DNA of 64,000 nucleotides from Polymorphum gilvum SL003B-26A1 (GCF_000192745.1 NC_015259.1:3797001-3861000); one strand, 5' to 3'; shown: positions 8,475 to 18,543, counted from the stretch's first letter. Program-made: numbers and translations. The notes: a model not told the origin generated them from the letters alone.

Positions 8475-10289
8475 ATGGAGAAGAAGCATCAGATCAACGT
8501 CTGGTACGCGGTCGCCGCCGTGTTCCTGCTGCTCACCTTCCAGAGTTGGTGGACGGCCTACAAGACCATCGAGCCGATCCCCTACAGCCAGTTTGAGCAG
8601 TACCTGAAGGATCGGAAGATCGCCGAGATCGCGATCAAGGACAACACGATCGAGGGCAAGTTCCGCGAGCCGCAGGACGGCAAGGAGTATTTCATCACCA
8701 CGCGGGTCGACCTGCCGCTGGCCGAACAGCTGACCCAGTACGACGTCAAGTTCACCGGCGTGATCCAGTCGACCTTCCTGCGCGACCTGCTGTCGTGGAT
8801 CATTCCGGTGCTGTTCTTCTTCGGCCTGTGGATGTTCTTCATCCGCCGCATCGCCGAGAAGCAGGGCTTCGGCGGCATGATGACGGTCGGCAAGTCCAAG
8901 GCCAAGGTCTATGTCGAACGCGACATCAAGGTGAGCTTCAAGGACGTCGCCGGCGTCGACGAGGCCAAGCGCGAGTTGCAGGAACTGGTCGACTTCCTGC
9001 AGGACCCGGAGAACTACGGCCGGCTCGGCGCGCGGGTGCCCAAGGGCATCCTGCTGGTCGGCCCGCCGGGCACCGGCAAGACGCTGCTGGCGCGCGCGGT
9101 GGCCGGCGAGGCCGGCGTCGCGTTCTTCTCCATCTCGGGCTCTGAATTCGTCGAGATGTTCGTCGGTGTCGGCGCAGCGCGCGTGCGCGACCTGTTCGAG
9201 CAGGCCCGCAAGGCAGCCCCGGCGATCATCTTTATCGACGAACTGGACGCGCTGGGGCGCGCGCGCGGCGCCAACCCGATGATCGCAAACGACGAGAAGG
9301 AACAGACGCTCAACCAGCTGCTGGCCGAACTCGACGGCTTCGACCCCTCCGTCGGCATCATCCTGCTGGCGGCGACCAACCGGCCGGAAATCCTCGACCC
9401 GGCACTGCTGCGCGCGGGGCGCTTCGATCGGCAGGTGCTGGTCGACCGGCCGGACCGGAGCGGCCGGCGGGCGATCCTCGACGTTCACGTGAAAAAGATC
9501 AAGCTTGCGCCAGGGACCGATCTCGACCAGGTGGCTCAGATCACCGCCGGCTTTTCCGGTGCCGACCTCGCGACGCTGGTCAACGAAGCGGCGTTGCTGG
9601 CCACGCGCGCCGATGCCAAGGCAGTCAACCTATCGCATTTCACCGAGGCTGTGGAGCGGGTGGTCGCGGGGCTGGAAAAGCGCAGCCGGGTGCTCAACGA
9701 CAAGGAGCGGCGCACGGTCGCCCATCACGAGATGGGCCATGCGCTGGTCGCCGCCAACCTGACCGGCGTCGATCCGGTGCACAAGGTGTCGATCATTCCG
9801 CGCGGCGTCGGGGCGCTCGGCTACACCATGCAGCGGCCGACAGAGGACCGTTTCCTGTTGACCACAGAGGACCTGGAACACCGTATGACGGTGCTGATGG
9901 GCGGACGGGCGGCGGAGCAGCTGATGTTCGGCGAAATCTCCACCGGCGCCTCGGACGACATCGAACGGGCGACGGAGATCGCCCGCGAGATGGTGATGCG
10001 CTACGGCATGGACGACAAGCTGGGAAACCGCGTCTATGCCGCGCCGCGCCAATCGTTCCTGAACCAGCCGATGGGCGACGTCACCGACGCCTCGCAGGAG
10101 ACGGCGCGCGAGATCGACCTTGCGGTCAAGGAGCGGGTCGAGGCGGCGTTCCGGCGCGCGGTCGATATCCTGACGCAGCACCGCAAGGAACTGGAGGCCG
10201 GCGCGGCGCTGCTGCTGAAGCAGGAAGTGCTGACCGCCGACGACTTTCCCGCGATCCGGCCGCAGACGCGGCGCGCGGCCGCGGAGTAG
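8475..10289 (+). CDS. FtsH-type membrane AAA+ zinc protease (second copy type)
   Basis: A 604-residue inner-membrane ATP-dependent protease. Two transmembrane segments (about residues 10-28 and 103-125) flank a short periplasmic domain. The AAA module has Walker A GPPGTGKT (196-203), Walker [12 protein letters not shown] and the second region of homology [20 protein letters not shown]. The zinc site is HEMGH (418-422), where most FtsH proteins have HEAGH, and a downstream acidic ligand lies in the [11 protein letters not shown]-like stretch. It lacks the long C-terminal tail and the tilS neighbour of the essential FtsH, so it is probably an additional paralogue. It sits 73 bp after the iron permease and ends at a clear terminator. 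Confidence 0.9.
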   Translation: MEKKHQINVWYAVAAVFLLLTFQSWWTAYKTIEPIPYSQFEQYLKDRKIAEIAIKDNTIEGKFREPQDGKEYFITTRVDLPLAEQLTQYDVKFTGVIQSTFLRDLLSWIIPVLFFFGLWMFFIRRIAEKQGFGGMMTVGKSKAKVYVERDIKVSFKDVAGVDEAKRELQELVDFLQDPENYGRLGARVPKGILLVGPPGTGKTLLARAVAGEAGVAFFSISGSEFVEMFVGVGAARVRDLFEQARKAAPAIIFIDELDALGRARGANPMIANDEKEQTLNQLLAELDGFDPSVGIILLAATNRPEILDPALLRAGRFDRQVLVDRPDRSGRRAILDVHVKKIKLAPGTDLDQVAQITAGFSGADLATLVNEAALLATRADAKAVNLSHFTEAVERVVAGLEKRSRVLNDKERRTVAHHEMGHALVAANLTGVDPVHKVSIIPRGVGALGYTMQRPTEDRFLLTTEDLEHRMTVLMGGRAAEQLMFGEISTGASDDIERATEIAREMVMRYGMDDKLGNRVYAAPRQSFLNQPMGDVTDASQETAREIDLAVKERVEAAFRRAVDILTQHRKELEAGAALLLKQEVLTADDFPAIRPQTRRAAAE

Positions 10290-10339
10290 CGCGGTCGCCC
10301 CAAGCGTTGAAGCGCGGGCGTCGACCCGGTGCACAGAAC

Positions 10340-10376
10340 CGGGGTCCGGTCGCGACGACCGGGCCCCGTCGTTTTC
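10340..10376 (+). terminator. Terminator after the FtsH-type gene
   Basis: A 12-bp stem with one G-T wobble, starting GGGGTCCGGTCG, and a three-base loop, followed by GTCGTTTTC. It lies between the convergent ftsH-like and scoB genes. Confidence 0.7.
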
Positions 10377-10394
10377 ATGTGCTTTCGGCAGGCT

Positions 10395-11030
10395 TCAGGC
10401 GGCAACCCACAGATGGGCGTCGGTGGCCGCCTTGACCTCGTCCATCGTCACCTCCGGCGCCAGCTCGACAAGGGCGAGGCCGCGGTCGGTGACGTCGAAG
10501 ACGCCGAGATTGGTGATGATGCGGTCGACGCAGCCGACGCCGGTCAGCGGCAGGGTGCATGCCTTCAGCAGCTTGGACTCCCCGCTCTTGGACGTGTGGT
10601 CCATGATCACGACCACGCGCTTGACGCCGGCAACGAGGTCCATGGCGCCGCCCATCCCCTTGACCATCTTGCCCGGGATCATCCAGTTGGCGAGATCGCC
10701 CTTCTCGGACACTTCCATGGCACCGAGGATGGACAGGTCGATATGCCCGCCGCGGATCATGGCGAAGCTGTCGGCGGAGGAAAAGTAGCTCGTCTGCGGC
10801 AGTTCGGTGATGGTCTGCTTACCGGCGTTGATGAGGTCGGCATCGACCTCGTCGTCGGTCGGGAACGGCCCCATGCCGAGCATGCCGTTCTCCGACTGCA
10901 GGGTCACGTGGACGCCTTCCGGAATGTAGTTGGAAACCAGGGTCGGGATGCCGATCCCGAGATTGACGTAGAAGCCGTCCTGCAGCTCCTGCGCTGCGCG
11001 CTTGGCCATATCGTCGCGTGTCCAGGCCAT
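10395..11030 (-). CDS. scoB: 3-oxoacid CoA-transferase subunit B
   Basis: A 211-residue subunit that, with ScoA, moves CoA from succinyl-CoA to acetoacetate or another 3-oxoacid. The catalytic glutamate is E47 in the SENGMLG motif. Family motifs [10 protein letters not shown] and GAMDLV are intact. The start at 11030 ([12 protein letters not shown]) is preferred to an in-frame start five codons upstream because GAGGAGA lies at the right distance. The gene begins 21 bp after scoA ends, so the two form one operon. Confidence 0.92.
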   Translation of the reverse strand: MAWTRDDMAKRAAQELQDGFYVNLGIGIPTLVSNYIPEGVHVTLQSENGMLGMGPFPTDDEVDADLINAGKQTITELPQTSYFSSADSFAMIRGGHIDLSILGAMEVSEKGDLANWMIPGKMVKGMGGAMDLVAGVKRVVVIMDHTSKSGESKLLKACTLPLTGVGCVDRIITNLGVFDVTDRGLALVELAPEVTMDEVKAATDAHLWVAA

Positions 11031-11051
11031 GTCGTCTCTCCTCAAATCCCG

Positions 11052-11747
11052 TCAGGCTGCGCGCGTGGTGCGCTTTTCGATGCGTTTTTCGTGGCTGCCG
11101 GAAATGATCCGGTCGACGAAGATGCCCGGCGTGTGGATCTGGTCCGGGTCCAGTTCGCCGATCTCGACGATCTGCTCGACCTCGACCACGGTGACCTTGC
11201 CGGCGGTCGCCATCATCGGATTGAAGTTGCGCGCCGTCTTGCGGTAGATCAGGTTGCCTTCCTTGTCGGCCTTCCAGGCCTTGACCAGGGAGACGTCGGC
11301 GACCAGGCCCGTTTCCAGGATGTAGGTCTCGCCGTTGAACACCTTGTGCTCCTTGCCCTCCGCAATCAACGTGCCGACGCCGGTTTTGGTGTAGAAGCCG
11401 GGGATGCCTGCGCCGCCGGCGCGGATACGCTCGGCCAGCGTGCCCTGCGGATTGAACTCCAGCTCCAACTCGCCGTTCAGATACTGGCGCTCGAAGGTGG
11501 CGTTCTCTCCGACGTAGGAGGAGATCATCTTCTTGATCTGGCGCGTCTGGAGCAGCAGTCCAAGGCCGAAATCGTCGACGCCGGCGTTGTTGGAAATCGC
11601 CGTGATGTTCTTCGCCCCGCTGTCGCGCAGGGCGACGATCAGGTTTTCCGGGATGCCACACAGGCCGAAGCCGCCGGCCATGATGGTCATGCCATCGAAC
11701 ACCAATCCGTCGAGCGCGGCCGCCGCGTCGGGGTAAACCTTGTTCAT
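11052..11747 (-). CDS. scoA: 3-oxoacid CoA-transferase subunit A
   Basis: A 231-residue partner of ScoB. It starts [15 protein letters not shown] and has the CoA-binding glycine motif [13 protein letters not shown] and the run [15 protein letters not shown] typical of SCOT alpha subunits. GAGGAGA precedes the ATG. The longer reading upstream lacks a ribosome site and codes for atypical Arg-rich sequence. The 210 bp upstream contains a short inverted repeat, GTTGC-GTT-GCAAC (11868-11880), that could be an operator but is weak. Role: entry of acetoacetate or related oxoacids into central metabolism. Confidence 0.92.
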   Translation of the reverse strand: MNKVYPDAAAALDGLVFDGMTIMAGGFGLCGIPENLIVALRDSGAKNITAISNNAGVDDFGLGLLLQTRQIKKMISSYVGENATFERQYLNGELELEFNPQGTLAERIRAGGAGIPGFYTKTGVGTLIAEGKEHKVFNGETYILETGLVADVSLVKAWKADKEGNLIYRKTARNFNPMMATAGKVTVVEVEQIVEIGELDPDQIHTPGIFVDRIISGSHEKRIEKRTTRAA

Positions 11748-11957
11748 CCTTGTCTCCTCACTACCCACCCTGGCCGAAACCATCCGTATTGAGCGCAAGC
11801 CGCGCACAGCGTCAAGACCGGCCGCCGCCGATCGGCGCCGACGCGCACGACCTGACGCGGCAATCAGGTTGCGTTGCAACAAGACTCGGAATCCCCAAGC
11901 GCGTCAACTGGGCGAAAGACGGTTCGACCAAACCGGCACTCGGCGGCGGCAGTCCCC

Positions 11958-12779
11958 TCAGGCCTGGCGCAGGGCCACCTGTTCGTCCTTGCGCCGCTGA
12001 ACCTCGTGCCGCTTGGTGACGATCGAGGCGGCGATGACACCGATCGTGACAAGCCCGACGAGGATGGTGCAGACGGCGTTGATCTCGGGCGTGACGCCGA
12101 GGCGCACCTGCGAATAGATCTTCATCGGCAGGGTTGTCGCGCCGGGGCCGGTGGTGAAGCTGGCGATGACCAGATCGTCCAGCGACAGGGTGAAGGCGAG
12201 CATCCAGCCGGCGACGACGCCCGGCATGATCAGCGGCAGGGTAATGACGAAGAAGGTACGCGCCGGCGGGCAGCCGAGATCCTGGGCAGCCTCCTCCAGC
12301 GAACGGTCGAAGCCGATCAGGCGCGACTGGACGACGACCGCGACATAGCACATGGCGAAGGTCGTGTGGGCAAGCATCACGGTCCAGAAGCCGCGCGACT
12401 GGTCGACGGCGACGAACAGAAGCAGCAGCGACAGGCCGAGAATCACTTCCGGCATGACCAGGGGCGCATAGATCATGCCCGAGAACAGGGTGCGGCCCCA
12501 GAACCGCCCGATGCGGACGAGCACGAGCGCGGCCATGGTGCCGAGCACGGTGGCGACGCTGGCCGACAGGAAGGCGACCTTGGCGGTAACCCAGGCGGCG
12601 TCGAGCAGCTGCTGGTTCTTCAGCAGTTCGACGTACCAGACGGTCGAGAAGCCCCCCCAGACGGTGACCAGCCGGGACGCGTTGAAGGAGAACACGACCA
12701 GGATCAGGATCGGCAGGTAGAGGAACGCGAAGCCGAGCGCCAGGGACGTGACGTTGAACCAGGTGGGACCGGACCTCAT
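11958..12779 (-). CDS. potI: Putrescine/spermidine ABC permease, PotI-like
   Basis: A 273-residue inner-membrane permease with about six helices and an EAA loop (SLEEAAQDLGCPPARTF). The signature LSLDDLVIASFTTGPG is typical of PotI/PotC. Its ATG overlaps the potH stop codon by four bases (ATGA), indicating translational coupling. It is the last gene of the puuA-like/potFGHI operon. The exact polyamine is inferred from the operon. Confidence 0.88.
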   Translation of the reverse strand: MRSGPTWFNVTSLALGFAFLYLPILILVVFSFNASRLVTVWGGFSTVWYVELLKNQQLLDAAWVTAKVAFLSASVATVLGTMAALVLVRIGRFWGRTLFSGMIYAPLVMPEVILGLSLLLLFVAVDQSRGFWTVMLAHTTFAMCYVAVVVQSRLIGFDRSLEEAAQDLGCPPARTFFVITLPLIMPGVVAGWMLAFTLSLDDLVIASFTTGPGATTLPMKIYSQVRLGVTPEINAVCTILVGLVTIGVIAASIVTKRHEVQRRKDEQVALRQA

Positions 12780-13702
12780 GCCGCCTTCTCCGATGCCTTC
12801 TGCTGCTGGTGCTGGAACAGCACGATCGGCACCACCAGGATGAGCAGCAGTACCACCGCCACCGCCGAGGAAACCGGCCAGTCCCGGTTGGCGAAGAATT
12901 CGACCCACAGGGTCTTGCCGATCATCAGCGTTTCGGAGCCGCCGAGCAGATCGGGGATGACGAACTCGCCGACAGCGGGAATGAAGACGAGGAAGCAGCC
13001 GGCGACGACACCCGGGATGGAAAGCGGGAAGGTGATCGCCCAGAACGCCTTCCAGGGCGGGCAGCCAAGATCCTGAGCCGCCTCGAGCAGGCTTTCGTCG
13101 AGCTTCTCGAGACTGGCGTAGAGCGGCAGGACCAGGAACGGCAGGTAGGAATAGACGATGCCGATATAGACCGCCGTGTTGGTGTTGAGGATCGTCAGCG
13201 GCGTGTCGATGAGCCCGATGGCGAGCAGGGCCTGATTGAGCAGGCCCTCGCTCTTGAGGATCCCGATCCAGGCGTAGACTCGGATGAGGAACGAGGTCCA
13301 GAACGGCAGGATCACGAGCATCAGCAGCGTCGGGCGCCAGGCCTTGGGGCTGCGCGCCATGCCGTAGGCGATCGGATAGCCGACGACCAGCGTGATCAGC
13401 GTCGACGTTCCGGCGATCCAGACGCTGGACAGGTAGGATTTCCAGTAGAGGTCGTCCTCGACCAGCCAGAGGTAGTTGTCGAAGGAGAATGCGACGACGG
13501 CGTCCCGGATGCCGGCCCAGCCCTCGGCGAGGTCGAAGACGGGAAGATAGGGCGGAATGGCGACCGCGACCTCGGAAAGGGAGATCTTGAAGACGATGAA
13601 GAACGGCGCCAGGAAGAACGCCAGCAGCCAGGCATAAGGTACGACGACCAGGACGAACCGCCCCAGGGAGGCCTTGCGTCTGTCCGAAGCGAACCCATCC
13701 AT
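12776..13702 (-). CDS. potH: Putrescine/spermidine ABC permease, PotH-like
   Basis: A 308-residue permease with about six membrane segments and the EAA loop LLEAAQDLGCPPWKAFW. The TMD signature FIPAVGEFVIPDLLGG is characteristic of PotH/PotB. The start at 13702 has AGGAGG eight bases upstream. An in-frame extension further upstream overlaps potG and is not needed. It pairs with PotI to form the membrane channel. Confidence 0.88.
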   Translation of the reverse strand: MDGFASDRRKASLGRFVLVVVPYAWLLAFFLAPFFIVFKISLSEVAVAIPPYLPVFDLAEGWAGIRDAVVAFSFDNYLWLVEDDLYWKSYLSSVWIAGTSTLITLVVGYPIAYGMARSPKAWRPTLLMLVILPFWTSFLIRVYAWIGILKSEGLLNQALLAIGLIDTPLTILNTNTAVYIGIVYSYLPFLVLPLYASLEKLDESLLEAAQDLGCPPWKAFWAITFPLSIPGVVAGCFLVFIPAVGEFVIPDLLGGSETLMIGKTLWVEFFANRDWPVSSAVAVVLLLILVVPIVLFQHQQQKASEKAA

Positions 13703-13745
13703 GGATCCCGTCCTCCTGCCTGCGCCGGCGTCCGGCGGCGTGCCG

Positions 13746-14897
13746 CTAGCTGGTGAGTATGACCCCGGCGCCGCGCTCCCAGGACAGCACAACCTGATCG
13801 TCCCAGGAAATCGGCCGTTCGACGAGGCGGGTGACATTGGCCACGGTCGAGCGCAGGGTCACGGCGTCGCCGACGCGGGCATGGTAGATAGACACGTCGC
13901 CGAGATAGGCGATGTCCCAGACCGTGGCGCCGACGGCATTGGCGCATCCGGGGTCGGGCGTGCCGTGGGCGATGCGGACCTTTTCCGGCCGCATGGCATA
14001 CCAGACGGTGGCGCCGACGGCCGCGTCGGTCTCCTGGTCGGTCTCGATCGGGAAGCCACCGGCGACGGCCAGAAGCCGCGTGTAGCCCGGGCCGCGCTCG
14101 GCCACCGTTGCCTCGATCAGGTTGATGTCGCCGATGAAGTCGGCGACGAAGCGCGAGTTCGGTGTCTCGTAGATTTCGGCGGGTGTCGCGACCTGGACGA
14201 TCCGCCCCGCATCCATGACCGCGATCCGATCGGCAACGGTCATTGCTTCCTCCTGATCGTGGGTGACGATCAGGAAGGTCATGCCCAGGTCGGCCTGCAG
14301 GTCGGTCAGCTCGAACTGGGTCTCCTCGCGCAGCTTGCGGTCCAGGGCACCGAGCGGCTCGTCGAGGAGCAGCACCTTCGGTCGCTTGGCGAGCGAGCGG
14401 GCCAGCGCGACCCGCTGGCGCTGGCCACCGGACAACTGGTGCGGCTTGCGCTTGGCGAAGGCCTCGAGCTTGACCAGCTTCAGCATCTCCTGGACGCGAG
14501 CATCGATCTCGCCCTTCGGCATCCTGTCCTGCTTCAGACCGAAGGCGATGTTGCCTTCGACGGTCATATGCGGAAACAGGGCATAGGACTGGAACATCAT
14601 GTTGACCGGCCGGCGATGCGGCGGAACGCCGGCGAGGTTCTGCCCGTCGAGGAAGATCTCGCCCTCGGTCGGCGTCTCGAAGCCGGCCAGCATGCGCATC
14701 ATCGTGGTCTTGCCGCAACCGGACCCGCCGAGAAGGGCGAAGAACTCGCGCTCGTAGATCTTCAGGCTGAGGTTGTCGACTGCAGTGAAGTCGCCGAAAC
14801 GCTTGGTGACGTTCCGGAATTCGATGTACGGAACGGCCTGCGGATTCTCCCAGGGTGCAAACGCCCGCCGCACGGGTCCGATCGGTTTCTTGGCCAA
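13746..14897 (-). CDS. potG: Polyamine ABC transporter ATP-binding protein, PotG-like
   Basis: A 383-residue cytoplasmic ATPase. Walker A GGSGCGKTT is at about 57-65, the signature LSGGQRQRVALARSL in mid-domain, Walker B VLLLDEPLGALD, and the switch histidine in IVTHDQEEAM. A C-terminal TOBE-like regulatory domain follows from about residue 290. An N-terminal extension of some 23 residues before the first strand is usual for PotG. It lies between potF and potH, 43 bp before potH. Confidence 0.9.
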   Translation of the reverse strand: MAKKPIGPVRRAFAPWENPQAVPYIEFRNVTKRFGDFTAVDNLSLKIYEREFFALLGGSGCGKTTMMRMLAGFETPTEGEIFLDGQNLAGVPPHRRPVNMMFQSYALFPHMTVEGNIAFGLKQDRMPKGEIDARVQEMLKLVKLEAFAKRKPHQLSGGQRQRVALARSLAKRPKVLLLDEPLGALDRKLREETQFELTDLQADLGMTFLIVTHDQEEAMTVADRIAVMDAGRIVQVATPAEIYETPNSRFVADFIGDINLIEATVAERGPGYTRLLAVAGGFPIETDQETDAAVGATVWYAMRPEKVRIAHGTPDPGCANAVGATVWDIAYLGDVSIYHARVGDAVTLRSTVANVTRLVERPISWDDQVVLSWERGAGVILTS

Positions 14898-14931
14898 GTC
14901 CCTCGCCCCTCGCCTGAAGACGCCCCGAGAC

Positions 14932-14963
14932 GGCCCGCCGGCCTCTTGACGAGGCGGCGGGCC
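14932..14963 (-). terminator. Intercistronic hairpin between potF and potG
   Basis: GGCCCGCCG and CCTC pair with GAGGCGGCGGGCC, giving a 13-bp stem with one bulged G and a five-base loop. As after the iron-binding protein, it lies just behind the binding-protein gene and probably favours a high ratio of binding protein to permease. Confidence 0.6.
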
Positions 14964-14979
14964 ACCGGATTCCTGGCCG

Positions 14980-16068
14980 TTACTGTCCGCTCTTGACCTT
15001 GGTCCAGACGCGGTTCTGCACGCGGTTGACCTGCGGCGGCTTGGTGGTCACCGTGTAGAGCTTCTTGACCGTCTCCTCGTCCGGATAGATCGCCGTGTCC
15101 TCCAGCACTTCCTTGTCGACGAACTGCTGGCTGTCCTTGTTGCCGTTGGCGTAGAAGATGTAGTTCGACGCCTTGGCGGCCACCTCGGGACGCATGATGT
15201 AGTTCAGGAACTCATGCGCCTCGGCGACGTTCCTGGCGTCCGCCGGGATCGCCATGTTGTCGAACCACATCAGCGCGCCTTCCTTTGGAATAACGTATTC
15301 GACGGTGACGTTGTTGCCGGCCTCCGCGGCGCGGTCGCGGGCCTGGAGGATGTCGCCCGACCAGCCGACGGCGAGGCAGATGTCGCCGTTGGCGAGCGCG
15401 TTGATGTATTCGGACGAGTGGAACTTGCGGATATGGGGCCGGATGGACAGGAGCAACTCTCCGGCCTTCTCGATGTCGCCCGTTTCATTGGAATCGGGGT
15501 CGAGGCCGAGGTAGTTGAGCGCCGCCGGAATCATCTCCTCGGGCGTGTCGAGCACAAAGATGCCGCATTCGGCGAACTTCGACACGATGTCCTTGTTGAA
15601 CACCATGTCCCAGCTGCCGACCGGCGCGTCGGGCATGATCGCCGTGATCTTCTCGACATTATAGCCAATGCCGGTGGTGCCCCACATGTAGTTGATGGCG
15701 TATTCGTTTCCAGGGTCGTATTTCTGCAGCCGGGCCTCGATGTCGTCCCACATGTGGACCAGGTTCGGCAGCTTGGACTTGTCGAGCTTCTGGAACACGC
15801 CGGCCTGGATCTGGCGGCCGAGGAAGGTGCCCGTCGGCACCACGATGTCATAGCCGGTGCCGCCGGCGAGCAGCTTGGTCTCCAGGATCTCGTTGCTGTC
15901 GAAGACGTCGTACACGACCCTGATGCCGGTCTCCTTGGTGAAGTCTTCAAGGATCGACTCGTCGATATAGTCCGACCAGTTGTAGACGTTGACGACGCGT
16001 TCCTGAGCGCTGGCCGCGCCGCCGGCAAGGGCGAGCGCCGCGACGCCGGAAAGAATGGCTTTCAACAT
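14980..16068 (-). CDS. potF: Putrescine-binding periplasmic protein, PotF-like
   Basis: A 362-residue binding protein. Signal peptide MLKAILSGVAALALAGGAASA, then QERVVNVYNWSDYIDESIL, the hallmark N-terminus of PotF/PotD. Conserved polyamine-pocket stretches such as YMWGTTGIGYN and VGWSGD are present. The ATG at 16068 with AAGG upstream is preferred to an in-frame GTG five codons earlier. The gene follows the gamma-glutamylputrescine synthetase-like gene by 189 bp, so uptake and the first catabolic step are probably made together. Confidence 0.9.
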   Translation of the reverse strand: MLKAILSGVAALALAGGAASAQERVVNVYNWSDYIDESILEDFTKETGIRVVYDVFDSNEILETKLLAGGTGYDIVVPTGTFLGRQIQAGVFQKLDKSKLPNLVHMWDDIEARLQKYDPGNEYAINYMWGTTGIGYNVEKITAIMPDAPVGSWDMVFNKDIVSKFAECGIFVLDTPEEMIPAALNYLGLDPDSNETGDIEKAGELLLSIRPHIRKFHSSEYINALANGDICLAVGWSGDILQARDRAAEAGNNVTVEYVIPKEGALMWFDNMAIPADARNVAEAHEFLNYIMRPEVAAKASNYIFYANGNKDSQQFVDKEVLEDTAIYPDEETVKKLYTVTTKPPQVNRVQNRVWTKVKSGQ

Positions 16069-16257
16069 GATACCTTGCTCCACTCCAGACTGATGGTTCC
16101 CTGTTGCCGGTCCGCATGCCCTGCCCGCTGCAACGGGTCTGTCGGGCGACGCGGGCCGGTCCCTTGCCCCGAAGCCTAGAAGCGAAACGGGGCTCGCTCA
16201 ACTGTTCCCTGCCGGTGTTCTGCCGATTTTTCGGGCACCGGTCGTTTTTAACCCTCG

Positions 16258-17643
16258 CTAGAGATAGGTCTGCCGCTCCAGCGACGAGATCTCGCGGCCG
16301 AAGGCGTTCAGTTCCTCCCGCTTGATGTCGGTCAGCACCTTGTGCATATGGGCGCCGACAGCCTCCTTCATGCGGGAGGATTCCTCAAAGGCATCAATCG
16401 CTTCGTCCATCCAGGGCGTCAGCCGCTTGTGGGTCTTCTCATAGGCGTTGCCCTCCACCGGCGGCGGCGGCTCGCGTCCCGCCTCCAGTCCCTCGAGCAT
16501 GCCCGCGAGCACGCCGGTCAGAACCAGATAGGGATTGGCGTCGGCGCCGGCGATGCGGTGTTCGATGCGCGAGGCCTCGGCGCGGCTCGCCGGCACGCGC
16601 AGGGCGACGGAGCGGTTGTCATGACCCCAGCAGATCGACGTCGGAGCATAGGAACCCGGCTGCATGCGGCGGAAGCCGTTGAAGGTCGAGATGTAGAGCA
16701 GCAGCGATTCCGGCATGGTGTCGAGCAGGCCGGCTATGGCGTGCTCCAGACGCCGTTCGCCGGCCTGCGGATCGGCGAAGATGTTGCCGCTGCCGTCCTC
16801 CAGCGAGACATGGACATGCATGCCGTTGCCCGGCCATTCTGCGAAGGGCTTGGCCATGAAGGAGGCCTTGAGATTGTGCTTGCGCGCGACGCCGGCGACC
16901 AGACGGCGCAGCAGCACCGCATCGTCGGCGGCCAGCAGCGGGTCGCGGCGATGATGCAGGTTGAGCTCGAACTGGCCGGGCGCAGCCTCCGACACCGCCG
17001 CGTCGGCCGGAATGCCCTGAATGTCGGCGCCGCGGCGGATGTCGTCGACCAGCGGCATCAGCGATTCGAGATCGGACAGAGCGTACATGTTCTGCCGCGC
17101 CGGGCCGAGATGGGTGGAAAACAGCGGCTTGGGCGGCCCGCTCCAGTCGTCCTCGCTTTCCTCGAACAGGTAGAACTCGAGTTCGAAGGCGGCGGTCGCG
17201 GTGACGCCGCGCCCAGCGGCGCGGTCGGTCATGCGGGCGAGCACGTGGCGCGGATCGATCAGGAATGGCACGCCCGCCCGGTCGTACATGGACATGAGGA
17301 CCTGGGCGGTCTTGCGCTCGGCCCAGGGCACCAGCTTCAGAGTGCGTGCAATCGGCCAGCAGACGCCGTCCATGTCGCCGGTCTCGATGTGCAGACCGGT
17401 CTGCTCGACCTCGCGCCCCCAGACGTCGAGGCCGAACAGGGCGAATGGCAGCGCTACCCCCTCCTTGAACACCTTGCGGATCGCGGCGCCGGGTAGCCAC
17501 TTGCCGCGCAGCACGCCGTTGGTGTCGGGCAGGATCACTTCCAGCGTGTCGATGTCGGGATGATCGGCGAGAAAACGGTCCAGTTCGTCTTCCCAGCCCT
17601 CCTCCGACGGTCTCTCCCAGGCCTGCCGAGGGGCTGTCACCAT
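16258..17643 (-). CDS. puuA: Gamma-glutamylputrescine synthetase-like enzyme (glutamine synthetase family)
   Basis: A 461-residue glutamine-synthetase-fold ligase. Metal-site motifs are ELEFYLF, GQFELNLHH and NGMHVHVSL. The substrate arginine region is RIEHRIAGADANPYL. PuuA-type enzymes join glutamate to putrescine using ATP instead of amidating glutamate with ammonia. The context (potFGHI immediately downstream, an aminotransferase and an aldehyde dehydrogenase nearby) supports this. The ATG at 17643 has AAGGAG eight bases upstream. Its promoter has a perfect TTGACA -35 and overlaps a GntR-type operator. Confidence 0.82.
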   Translation of the reverse strand: MVTAPRQAWERPSEEGWEDELDRFLADHPDIDTLEVILPDTNGVLRGKWLPGAAIRKVFKEGVALPFALFGLDVWGREVEQTGLHIETGDMDGVCWPIARTLKLVPWAERKTAQVLMSMYDRAGVPFLIDPRHVLARMTDRAAGRGVTATAAFELEFYLFEESEDDWSGPPKPLFSTHLGPARQNMYALSDLESLMPLVDDIRRGADIQGIPADAAVSEAAPGQFELNLHHRRDPLLAADDAVLLRRLVAGVARKHNLKASFMAKPFAEWPGNGMHVHVSLEDGSGNIFADPQAGERRLEHAIAGLLDTMPESLLLYISTFNGFRRMQPGSYAPTSICWGHDNRSVALRVPASRAEASRIEHRIAGADANPYLVLTGVLAGMLEGLEAGREPPPPVEGNAYEKTHKRLTPWMDEAIDAFEESSRMKEAVGAHMHKVLTDIKREELNAFGREISSLERQTYL

Positions 17644-17732
17644 GATGGAGTCTCCTTGCCGGTTGCCGCCCCGCAAATCCCGGAAGGAGCAAGCCGGCGG
17701 AGCACGTTGAATGATTGCGAACGCTTGGAAAA

Positions 17733-17760
17733 TGTGATCACGTATCATCGGAGCTGTCAA
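17733..17760 (-). promoter_or_regulatory. Operator and promoter of the puuA-like/pot operon
   Basis: Read on the minus strand, TTGACA at 17760-17755 is followed by ATGATACGTGATCACA (17748-17733), which contains the dyad TGATCA. The 16-mer matches the site at 18553-18568 at 14 of 16 positions. It lies where the -10 region and spacer must be, as expected for a repressor. The regulator is presumably the adjacent GntR protein. Confidence 0.65.
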
Positions 17761-17821
17761 GGAACGTGCCGGACGGACATCCGGGAACCGTTTCAGGAAA
17801 GTCGCAAGAAGGAGGCCAGCG

Positions 17822-18511
17822 TTGGGAACCCGCACCGGCGCAAATGACGCCCGACCGGGCGAGCAGCCGATCCGCCACCTCGCGCGCGATCACGTCGAGC
17901 AGAGCGTGCGGCGCGCGCTGCTGACCGGACGGTTCATTCCCGGCAAGGCGGTGACGCTGCGCGGCCTCGCGCTGGAACTGGGCGTCAGCCCCATGCCCGT
18001 GCGCGAGGTGATCCAGCGGCTGGCGGCGGAAAACGCGCTCAACGTGCGCCCCAACGGCCGCGTACAGGTACCGGAAATGACCCGGGCACGGTTCGACGAA
18101 ATCCTCAAGGGGCGCCTTCTGCTGGAACCGGAACTGGCGGTCATGGCGCTCGGGAACCTGTCCCGAGCGGATGCGCGCGACCTCGAACGGCTCGACCTTG
18201 CGATCGACGCCAGCATCGCGAGCGGCGATGCCGAGGACTACATGCGGCAGAACTACCAGTTCCACTTCCACATCTACGGGGCCTCCGGATCGGAAGTGCT
18301 GCTGCCCCTGACCGAAAGCCTGTGGCTGCAGTTCGCCCCCTACATGCGGACGGTCTACGGCCGGGTCGGCACCGCCAATCTGATCGACTGGCACAAGGAG
18401 GCGATCCGCGCGATCCGCGATCAGGATGCGCCGGCGCTGGCGGAAGCGATCGCCGCAGACATCCGCGAGGGCATGGGCATCATCGGCCGGAACGGTCTGG
18501 TCGACGCCTGA
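17822..18511 (+). CDS. GntR-family (FCD subfamily) transcriptional regulator
   Basis: A 229-residue regulator. The N-terminal winged helix (about 20-90) includes the recognition helix ALELGVSPMPVREVIQRL. A helical FCD-type ligand-binding domain follows (about 95-220) with a conserved histidine at NYQFHFHIYGAS. The start is a TTG preceded by GGAGG six bases away. It is divergent from the puuA-like gene and upstream of the second synthetase gene. Matching operators on both sides indicate that it controls the whole polyamine block, with a polyamine or glutamylated intermediate as the likely inducer (inference). Confidence 0.85.
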   Translation: MGTRTGANDARPGEQPIRHLARDHVEQSVRRALLTGRFIPGKAVTLRGLALELGVSPMPVREVIQRLAAENALNVRPNGRVQVPEMTRARFDEILKGRLLLEPELAVMALGNLSRADARDLERLDLAIDASIASGDAEDYMRQNYQFHFHIYGASGSEVLLPLTESLWLQFAPYMRTVYGRVGTANLIDWHKEAIRAIRDQDAPALAEAIAADIREGMGIIGRNGLVDA

Positions 18512-18543
18512 GCGCGCACGCCAGGAAAGCGCCAAGAAAGCGA

